Positions 10,545 through 17,840 of a stretch of DNA of 64,000 bases are shown here, piece after piece. The notes beneath the pieces are model-generated. The model saw only the letters and a list, made by a program, of their open reading frames with translations, was not told the origin of the DNA and ran no database searches. The translations under genes were made by a program, and so were the position numbers. The DNA comes from Cognatazoarcus sp050303815 (lineage in GTDB: Bacteria > Pseudomonadota > Gammaproteobacteria > Burkholderiales > Rhodocyclaceae), in NCBI GenBank assembly GCA_050303815.1, contig JBNLCM010000060.1, forward strand, positions 25,346 through 89,345, in the 5' to 3' direction. How positions within the stretch are numbered: position 1 is the first letter of the stretch; each line of letters starts with the position of its first letter.

Positions 10545-11649
10545 GGCGCAAGACCCGGCCGGGCTGCTGGCAGCCTGGCTCAGACTCTCGCTGACGCCGG
10601 GCCTGGGCGATGCAGGCCAGCGCGCCCTGCTCGCGGCCTTCGGGTTGCCTGACCGGGTCCTGTCGGCCGGCCGGCCGGCCCTCGCCAGGGTTGTCGGCGA
10701 TCGCCTCGCGGCGGCGGTCCTCGATACGGACCGCGAAGCCGAGGTCGCGGCCCATCTCGCCTGGGCCTCGGCGTCCGATCACCATGTCCTGACCCTGGCC
10801 GACGCCGGCTACCCCCGTCAGCTGCTGACGATTCCCGATCCGCCGACCCTCCTGTTTGCGAAGGGGCGGGTCGAATTGCTTGCCCGCACGGGCCTGGCGA
10901 TGGTTGGCGCCCGCAGCGCGACCGCGCAGGGGATGGGCAATGCCCGCGCCTTCGCCGCCGCCCTGTCGGGCGCCGGGCTGGCGGTGGTGAGCGGTCTGGC
11001 CCTGGGCATCGATGCGGCGGCTCACGAGGGTGCGCTGGACGGAGAGGGTGGCACGATCGCGGTGATTGGCACGGGCGCCGACCGGATCTACCCGTCCCGC
11101 AACCAGACGCTGGCTCGCCGGATTGCCCGCGAGGGCCTGATTCTCTCCGAGTTCCCGCTGGGCACGGCGGCCAGGCGACATCATTTTCCGAAGCGCAACC
11201 GGATCATCGCTGGCTTGTCCCGCGGGGTGCTGGTGGTCGAGGCGGCGGTCGGCAGCGGATCGCTGATCACGGCGCGGCTGGCGGCCGAGCAGGGGCGAGA
11301 GGTGTTTGCCATCCCCGGCTCGATTCATTCGCCCCTGTCGCGGGGCTGCCACCGGCTGATCCGGGATGGCGCGAAGCTGGTGGAGTCGGCGGGCGATGTG
11401 CTCGAGGAGCTCTCCTGGCGCGGGTCGGGCGACGTGGCGCCCGACCGGACGGACGGTACGCCAGCAGCGCCCGTGGCCGGGGAGGCGTGCAAGGTCCTTG
11501 ATGCGCTGGGGCACGATCCTGTGGACCTCGACACGTTGCTGCAGCGCAGCGGGTTGACGCCCGATTCACTGTCCGCCATTCTGCTGACCATGGAACTCGA
11601 CGGCCACGTGGCCCGCCTGCCGGGCGGTCGGTTCCAGCGCATCCAGTAG
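10525..11649 (+). CDS. dprA: DNA-processing protein DprA (start codon uncertain)
   Basis: DprA loads RecA onto incoming single-stranded DNA during transformation. The Rossmann-like core shows VGARSATAQG, VSGLALGIDAAAHEGAL, the segment SEFPLGT, FPKRNRIIAGLS and a C-terminal winged-helix domain. The first ATG/GTG/TTG in frame is TTG 10645. However, the translation upstream of it (LAAWLRLSLTPGLGDAGQ) is the conserved DprA N-terminal domain and is open back to a TAG at 10519. The real start is therefore probably ATT 10525 or CTG 10528, overlapping the LysM gene end. From ATT the product is 374 residues, a normal length. Confidence 0.88.
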   Translation: MLSDSPEAQDPAGLLAAWLRLSLTPGLGDAGQRALLAAFGLPDRVLSAGRPALARVVGDRLAAAVLDTDREAEVAAHLAWASASDHHVLTLADAGYPRQLLTIPDPPTLLFAKGRVELLARTGLAMVGARSATAQGMGNARAFAAALSGAGLAVVSGLALGIDAAAHEGALDGEGGTIAVIGTGADRIYPSRNQTLARRIAREGLILSEFPLGTAARRHHFPKRNRIIAGLSRGVLVVEAAVGSGSLITARLAAEQGREVFAIPGSIHSPLSRGCHRLIRDGAKLVESAGDVLEELSWRGSGDVAPDRTDGTPAAPVAGEACKVLDALGHDPVDLDTLLQRSGLTPDSLSAILLTMELDGHVARLPGGRFQRIQ

Positions 11650-11663
11650 TCTCAGGCGTCGCC

Positions 11664-12125
11664 ATGTTCGACATACTTGTCTATCTCTTTGAAAACTATG
11701 TCCATGTCCGGGCCTGCCCGGAGGGGGACCAGCTTGCCCGGAAGCTCTCCGCCGCGGGTTTCGAGGAGGACGAGATCTCCGAAGCGATGACCTGGCTCGA
11801 GGGGCTTCGCCAGGAGCCGGCGCTGCCGGTCATCTCGCCGGACAGCGACTCGGTGCGCATCTTTGCGAGTGAGGAGCTGGGGCGGCTCGATGCGGAGTGC
11901 CGCGGCTTCCTGAGCTTCCTCGAGCACGCGGGCGTCCTCGATGCACTGACCCGCGAGATGATCATCGAGCGCGCCATGGCACTGCCGGACCACCGCCTGA
12001 CGCGCTCCCGATTGAAAGTGATCGTACTGATGGTGCTGTGGCGCCAGGAGCAGTCGATCGATACGCTGATCCTCGATGAACTGCTGACCGAGGAAGAAGA
12101 CGATCTGGATCCGACCTTTCACTAG
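11664..12125 (+). CDS. smg: Smg family protein (DUF494)
   Basis: A 153-residue acidic protein beginning MFDILVYLFENY, the hallmark N-terminus of the Smg/DUF494 family. The conserved helix GFEEDEISEAMTWL and a C-terminal acidic tail (LTEEEDDLDPTFH) are present. The gene follows dprA by 14 bases, as in E. coli and many proteobacteria (dprA-smg-topA/topB). The function is unestablished; the conserved link with dprA and a topoisomerase suggests a DNA-related role. Confidence 0.92.
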   Translation: MFDILVYLFENYVHVRACPEGDQLARKLSAAGFEEDEISEAMTWLEGLRQEPALPVISPDSDSVRIFASEELGRLDAECRGFLSFLEHAGVLDALTREMIIERAMALPDHRLTRSRLKVIVLMVLWRQEQSIDTLILDELLTEEEDDLDPTFH

Positions 12126-12202
12126 GCCGGAACGACCGGGCACTCGCGCCAGGGTTCGATATTGACCATCCGACGGACGGTAGCGGCGCCCCGGTAGATT
12201 GC

Positions 12203-12247
12203 GACGCTCGGGGCGGTATGGGCGGTTGCCACGCCGCCCCGAGCGTC
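12203..12247. repeat. 14-bp perfect inverted repeat (stem-loop) between smg and topB
   Basis: GACGCTCGGGGCGG at 12203-12216 is matched exactly by its reverse complement at 12234-12247, leaving a 17-base loop. It lies 77 bases after smg and 65 bases before the topB start. There is no T-tract after it on either strand, so it is not a classical terminator. It could be a Rho-dependent or attenuation element, or a protein-binding dyad. Confidence 0.7.
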
Positions 12248-12312
12248 CGTATCATGCCGCGCTTCGAACATCCCTTCGGAATTCCCCCGTACTTCAAGCG
12301 GGCAGGGACGCC

Positions 12313-14835
12313 ATGAGCAAGCAACTGATCATCGCCGAGAAGCCCTCGGTCGCGCAGGACATCGCCCGCGCACTGGGTGGCTTCACCAAGGAGAAAGACT
12401 ACTTCGAGTCCGATGACTTCGTTCTGTCGTCCGCCGTGGGTCACTTGCTTGAGCTGACCGTCCCGGAGGAATACGAGGTCAAGCGGGGCAAGTGGTCGTT
12501 TGCGAACCTGCCGGTGATTCCGCCGCACTTCGCCCTCAACCCGATTACCAAGAGCGCCGACCGCCTGAAGCTGCTCACCCGCCTGATCAAGCGCAAGGAC
12601 GTCGAGGGCCTGATCAACGCCTGCGACGCGGGGCGCGAGGGTGAGCTGATCTTCAACTACGTCGTCCAGCACGCCAAATCGGGCAAGCCGGTGCGGCGCC
12701 TGTGGTTGCAGTCGATGACCCCCCAGGCGATCCGCGACGGTTTCAGCCACCTGCGCTCCGCGGAGGAGGTTGAAGGCCTGCGCCAGGCTGCGGTGTCCAG
12801 GGCAGAGAGCGACTGGCTGATCGGCATCAACGGAACGCGGGCGATGACCGCGTTCAACTCGAAGACCGGTGGCTTCCACCTCACCACGGTGGGGCGGGTG
12901 CAGACCCCGACGCTGGCGATCGTCATCGAGCGCGAGGAGCGCATCCGCGCTTTCAAGTCCCGCGACTACTGGGAACTGGAGGCCACCTTCGGCGCGGCCG
13001 CCGGCACCTATGTCGGCCGCTGGTTCGACGAGGGCTTCAAGAAGCGTGAGGACGACGAGCACGCGACGGCGAGCCGGCTGTGGGACAAGGCGCGGGCCGA
13101 GGCCATTGCCGAACGCTGTGCCGGCAAGACCGGTCTGGTCGAGGAAGACGCCAGGCCATCGAGCCAGGCCGCGCCCCTGCTGTTCGATCTGACCTCGCTG
13201 CAGCGGGAAGCGAACGGACGGTTCGGTTTTTCGGCCCGCAACACGCTGGCGATTGCCCAGGCGCTGTACGAGCGGCACAAGGTCCTCACGTATCCGCGAA
13301 CCGATTCCCGTGCGCTGCCCGAGGACTACGTCGCGACGGTAGGCGAGGTCATGGCCGGCCTGCCCGAGCAGTTCGCGCCCTTCGCCGAGACGATCCGCAG
13401 CAATGGCTGGGTCCGACCCAACAAGCGGATCTTCAACAATGCCAAGATTTCGGACCACTTCGCGATCATCCCCACCGGCGCGGCGCCCAAGACGCTGACC
13501 GAGCCGGAACAGAAAATCTACGATCTGGTCACCCGGCGCTTCCTGGCCGTGTTCTACCCCTCGGCCGAGTACCGGATCACCACCCGTATCACGCGTGTGG
13601 ATGGAGAAGCCTTCAAGACCGAGGGCAAGGTGCTGGTCAAGCCCGGCTGGCTGGCCGTCTATGGCAAGGCCGCGCAGACCGACAACGACGAAGGGGGCCC
13701 GCAACTGGTGCCCGTCGAAGGCGGCGAGACCGTCCAGACCGAGGACATCCTCGTCAAGGCCAACCAGACCAAGCCGCCCGCCCGCTAAAGCGAAGCGACG
13801 CTGCTGTCGGCGATGGAAGGCGCGGGCAAGATGGTGGACGACGAGGAACTCCGGGCCGCGATGGCGGGCCGCGGTCTCGGCACACCGGCGACACGGGCCC
13901 AGATTATCGAGAACCTGATCGGTGAGACCTACATGCATCGGGAAGGTCGCGAACTGATCCCGACCGCCAAGGCCTTCTCGCTGATCACGCTCCTGCGCGG
14001 CCTGGGGATCGACGAACTGGCCTCGCCCGAGCTGACCGGCGAATGGGAATACCGCCTCGCTCAGGTCGAGCAGGGCAAGCTCTCCCGCGAGGAGTTCATG
14101 TCCCACATCCAGTCGATGACGCAGGAAATCGTCGACCGGGCCAAGGCCTACGAATCCGATACGGTGCCGGGCAATTTCGCGACGCTGGCCACGCCCTGCC
14201 CGCGATGCGGCGGTACGGTCCGGGAGAACTACAAGAAGTTCGCCTGCCAGGCCTGCGACTGGAGTACCTGGAAGATCGTCGCCGGCCGCCAGTTCGAGAT
14301 CGACGAGATCCAGCAGCTGCTGTCGTCCGGTCAGGTGGGACCGCTCACGGGCTTCCGCAACAAGATGGGCCGACAGTTCAGCGCCGAGATCGTCCTCAAC
14401 GACGAGCACATGCCGACCTTCGACTTCGGCCAGCCGAAGGAAGAGGAGAACGCCGAGCCGGTGGACTTCTCCGACCAGGAAAGCCTCGGCAGATGTCCGA
14501 AGTGCGGTGGTGGCGTCTTCGAGCACGGCACATCGTATGTCTGCGAGAAGTCGGTCGGGCCGGACAAGTCCTGCGACTTCCGCTCGGGCAAGATCATCCT
14601 CCAGCAGCCGATCGAGCGTGCCCAGATGCAGCGGCTGCTCGAGTCTGGCAAGACCGAGCTGCTGAAGGGATTTGTCTCGAACAAGACCCGCCGCAAGTTC
14701 TCGGCGTTCCTCAGCTGGGATGCTGGCGCCAGCAAGGTCGGGTTCGAGTTCGAGCCCAGGGCGCCCAAGGCGGCGAAGGCAGGCAAGGCCGCGACCGCCA
14801 CGACGACCGCGCGCAAGAAGAAGGCGGCCGGCTAG
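12313..14835 (+). pseudogene. topB: DNA topoisomerase III, interrupted by an in-frame TAA
   Basis: Type IA topoisomerase that decatenates DNA. Reading through 840 codons gives a complete protein. It has Toprim start LIIAEKPSVAQDIA, acidic motif DAGREGELI (about 104-112) and catalytic tyrosine Tyr327 in TYPRTDSR. C-terminal zinc-finger repeats follow (CPRCGGTV...CQAC and CPKCGGGV...C). At codon 492 (13786-13788) the sequence reads CCCGCTAAAGC, giving PPAR-stop-SEATLL, where the family has PPARYSEATLL. One base (TAC to TAA) explains it and the frame continues intact. Consequences: a 491-residue N-terminal piece, and an open frame resuming at ATG 13813. Either a nonsense mutation or a sequence error. 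Confidence 0.9.
13786..13788 (+). other. topB: Premature TAA codon within topB
   Basis: TAA sits where the conserved tyrosine of PPARYSEATL is expected. It is a one-base change from TAC or TAT, with the same frame open and conserved on both sides. TAA is not a selenocysteine or pyrrolysine codon, so recoding is unlikely. Confidence 0.85.
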
Positions 14836-14843
14836 GGTCTGCG

Positions 14844-15431
14844 GTGGTGGATGTCGCGGCGCGAACGCTGGCGGTGGCCGACGTCCTGGTCTTCTGGTTC
14901 GGCGTCGGACCGCTGGCGCCACGGCGCGCGTGGTTCGCCAAGGACCCGGCCTTCGACCAGGAGATCTCCAGGCGCTTCGGCGGCTGGGTGGACCGTGCGC
15001 TGGCCGGCGGGCTCGCCGCGTGGGCGGGCACGACCGAGGGCCGTCTCGCGCGGATTCTGCTGCTGGACCAGTTCACCCGCCAGATTCATCGCGGCAGTGC
15101 CCGGGCATTTGCGGGCGATCCGCTGGCCCGCCGGGACGCTATCGCGCTGATCGACTCGGGGCGCGAGCGGGACCTGGCACCGCTGCAGCGGGTGTTCGTC
15201 TATCTGCCGCTCGAACACGCAGAGGATCTCGGGCTGCAGCGGCAGGCCATCGCCTGTTTCGAGGCCCTCGTCGACGAGGCGCCCGAACTCGCCGGCTACC
15301 TGGACTACGCCCGGCAGCACGCTGAGGTCATCGCGCGCTTTGGCCGCTTCCCGCACCGCAACCGGGATCTCGGCAGGCGCAGCAGCATCGCCGAGCAGGC
15401 GTGGCTGGCCCGGCCCGGGGCCGGCTTCTAG
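14844..15431 (+). CDS. DUF924 family protein
   Basis: A 195-residue alpha-helical protein starting at GTG 14844 (or GTG 14847), nine bases after topB. Diagnostic DUF924 segments are VLVFWFG near the N-terminus, RRAWFAKDPAFDQEI, the core LLLDQFTRQIHRGSARAFAGD, and the C-terminal FGRFPHRN. The family folds like TPR proteins, and its biochemical role is unknown. It is probably co-transcribed with topB and convergent with the next gene. Confidence 0.85.
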   Translation: MVDVAARTLAVADVLVFWFGVGPLAPRRAWFAKDPAFDQEISRRFGGWVDRALAGGLAAWAGTTEGRLARILLLDQFTRQIHRGSARAFAGDPLARRDAIALIDSGRERDLAPLQRVFVYLPLEHAEDLGLQRQAIACFEALVDEAPELAGYLDYARQHAEVIARFGRFPHRNRDLGRRSSIAEQAWLARPGAGF

Positions 15432-15459
15432 ACCAAGGAAAGCTCCGCCGCGTGGGGGC

Positions 15460-16608
15460 TCAGTCCTGCAGCGCCACGCGTGCCATCCACGCGTCCCGTT
15501 TGTCGACGGCGTCGCCGGCCAGTGCGAAGCCCCGCAGGCGACCCCATTGGTCGAGGAAGGTCGAGGTGACGCCGCCGGGTGTCGCGTGTTCCTGCCATTC
15601 ACCGGCCACGGCGGGTGGCTCAAAGAAGGCAAAGCGGGCGTCCGGCGTGTTGAGGCGGAGCGCTTCGGGCCGGATCTCGGGCTGGGACGGGCGCCCGCAC
15701 AGGGTTTCCGCCAGGGCTCGCGCCTGGGACTCGATGCTGGCGTAGCGGGCCAGCCCCGGCAGGGCGGCGCACGCCCCGAGGGCAAAGACATGTGCGGCCG
15801 AGGTACGCAGGAAGCCATCCACCGCAATGCCCCGGTTGCCATGGCCCAGACCGGACGTTCGGGCCAGCATGGTCCGCGGCCGCGGTTCGATCAACGACAC
15901 GACGGCGTCGACGTCAAGGCGTTCGTTGCACGCCGTGTGGGCGCGGAAGCGCCCGTGGGAGATCGGATCGACCGCCAGCACCCGGTCGTCCAGCCGGAAG
16001 CTGACGCCCGCCCGCGCCAGCGCGTCGCGCAGGCGGCGACCCGCGAGTCCCGGCAGGCGTTCGCCCAGCGGATGGCGGGCCGAATCGGCGACGATGACCT
16101 CGCGGCCGCTACGCACCAGCTCGTTGGCAAACTCGCAGGAACAGACCCCCGCCCCGAGTACCAGAACGCGACGGGCCAGGCGCAGACGACCATGCAGGAG
16201 GTGGAAGTCGGACAAGCGGTTGAGGGGCTGCACCGCCGGGTTGCCGCGCAGGGCTGGGGGAACGCCGACTTCCTCGCCCACTGCGATGATGACGCGATCG
16301 TAGGGAATGCTGCCATGGCGCATGGCGATGTTGCCGCCTGCGACGTCGATGGCCTCGACGGCGCTGTCCTCGAGCAGGTGGAGGTCTTCGCGCGCGGCGA
16401 CCATGCTGGCGGTCGCCTGCACCAGCGTGATCGGATCCCGGTTGGCCGCGAGCGCCGCCGGAAAGGCGGACTTCGGATAGACCTCGGCGGAGTGGGCGGC
16501 GATCAGCGTGATCGTGCAGGTCTGGGAGCGGCGCCTGATCGCGCGTGCCAACGCATGGCCGGCGCGTCCCGCGCCGACGATCACCACGTCTTCGTCGCTC
16601 TCCCGCAT
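15460..16608 (-). CDS. FAD/NAD(P)-dependent oxidoreductase, rubredoxin-reductase-like
   Basis: A 382-residue flavoprotein of the pyridine nucleotide-disulfide oxidoreductase superfamily. The N-terminal FAD site is VVIVGAGRAGHALA and a second Rossmann motif for NAD(P)H is VLVLGAGVCSCEFA. A third FAD-binding segment resembles VFALGACAAL. There is no redox-active CxxC, which fits rubredoxin/ferredoxin reductases rather than disulfide reductases. It lies 87 bases downstream of oxyR on the same strand, so a role in peroxide stress or electron supply is plausible. No rubredoxin gene is visible beside it. Confidence 0.8.
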   Translation of the reverse strand: MRESDEDVVIVGAGRAGHALARAIRRRSQTCTITLIAAHSAEVYPKSAFPAALAANRDPITLVQATASMVAAREDLHLLEDSAVEAIDVAGGNIAMRHGSIPYDRVIIAVGEEVGVPPALRGNPAVQPLNRLSDFHLLHGRLRLARRVLVLGAGVCSCEFANELVRSGREVIVADSARHPLGERLPGLAGRRLRDALARAGVSFRLDDRVLAVDPISHGRFRAHTACNERLDVDAVVSLIEPRPRTMLARTSGLGHGNRGIAVDGFLRTSAAHVFALGACAALPGLARYASIESQARALAETLCGRPSQPEIRPEALRLNTPDARFAFFEPPAVAGEWQEHATPGGVTSTFLDQWGRLRGFALAGDAVDKRDAWMARVALQD

Positions 16609-16695
16609 CTCATCCTCCGCCGACAGCCCTGTTCATTATGGGCCGGGTGGCGGCGTCAGACGAGACCCTGCGGGCGGAGAATGCCGCGCTTCGCG

Positions 16696-17607
16696 TCAGA
16701 CGTCCTCGACGCCCGGCAGGTGGCTGTCGCGGATTGCGCGGGTCAGCACGTCGATCACGCCGGTGCGCGGATAGGTGACCCGCCAGGCCAGTGCCACCTT
16801 GCGTGAGGGATGGGGTTCCGCAAACGGGCGGACGGCCAGCAGCGGATTCTGCTCCGGGAGATCGTCCGCAGCCGAGCTGGGCAGGATCGTGACACCGATG
16901 CCGGTCGCCACCATGTGGCGGATCGTCTCCAGCGAACTGCCCTCGAGGGTTCGCTGCAGCCCGCTCCCGGTGCGGCAGTGGGGGCATACCTCGAGGACCT
17001 GGTCGCGGAAGCAGTTGCCCGCGCCCAGCAACAACAGCTGGTCTTCGGCCAGCATGTCGGGCTCGATGTCGTCCCGCCGCGCCCAGGCGTGCCCGCTGGG
17101 CAGCAGCACGCGGAAGGGCTCGTCGTAGACGACGCGGGTCACGATGCCCTGCTCCTGATAGGGCAGCGAGATGATGATGACGTCGAGCTCGCCACGCTTG
17201 AGCGCCTCGGTGAGCCGCCCGGTGTAGTTCTCCTGGATGAAGAGGGGCATTTTCGGGGCCAGCGCATGGACCCGGGGGATCAGTCGCGGGAGCAGGTAGG
17301 GTCCGATCGTATAGATGACGCCCAGCCGCAGCGGGCCCGCCAGGGGATCCTTGCCGGAGGCGGCGATCTCCTTGACCAGGTTGGCCTCGGCCAGCACCTT
17401 CTCTGCCTGGTCGACGATCCGCTGACCGATCTCGGTGATCTTGACGTCTGCGGCGCTGCGTTCGAAGAGCGTCACGCCGAGTTGATCCTCGAGCTTCTTG
17501 ATGGCCACCGACAGGGTCGGCTGGCTGACATGGCACTTCTCCGCCGCGCGGCCGAAATGGCGCTCTCGCGCCAGTGCCACCAGGTATCGAAGGTCGGTCA
17601 GGGTCAT
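16696..17607 (-). CDS. oxyR: Hydrogen peroxide-sensing LysR-type regulator OxyR
   Basis: A 303-residue LysR regulator with an N-terminal winged helix (FGRAAEKCHVSQPTLSVAIKKLE). The regulatory domain contains GAGNCFRDQVLEVC, which places cysteines at residues 199 and 208. These are exactly the peroxide-sensing pair of E. coli OxyR. The start is ATG 17607 (MTLTDLRYLV); a longer in-frame start adds 18 unconserved residues. It likely activates peroxide defence genes and may control the adjacent flavoprotein. Confidence 0.93.
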   Translation of the reverse strand: MTLTDLRYLVALARERHFGRAAEKCHVSQPTLSVAIKKLEDQLGVTLFERSAADVKITEIGQRIVDQAEKVLAEANLVKEIAASGKDPLAGPLRLGVIYTIGPYLLPRLIPRVHALAPKMPLFIQENYTGRLTEALKRGELDVIIISLPYQEQGIVTRVVYDEPFRVLLPSGHAWARRDDIEPDMLAEDQLLLLGAGNCFRDQVLEVCPHCRTGSGLQRTLEGSSLETIRHMVATGIGVTILPSSAADDLPEQNPLLAVRPFAEPHPSRKVALAWRVTYPRTGVIDVLTRAIRDSHLPGVEDV

Positions 17608-17840
17608 GCGTGGCGCTCCTCGGCCCGGATTGCAAGGGCGCATCATAGTCGCCCGTCGCACGAAGGTGCACCCCCGCAGTGGGCTTGCCGGCGGGAAAGG
17701 GGGCGACGACCCTCATGGTATGACAATGTCCGTGGAATGGTGCCGGTGTCTCGGATGTCCCTATCTATCTTTCGGCGGAGAGGGTCCGTAAGCTTGCAAG
17801 TACCCCGACCGTGGCGGCAGCCCGCCAAACTGTGACGGAC

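Noticed and set aside
13786..13788. Programmed recoding of the topB stop
   Set aside because: TAA is not used for selenocysteine or pyrrolysine, and no downstream element suggests readthrough.
11962..14922. A 986-codon minus-strand frame opposite smg/topB
   Set aside because: It is the complement of conserved topB codons and has low-complexity composition.
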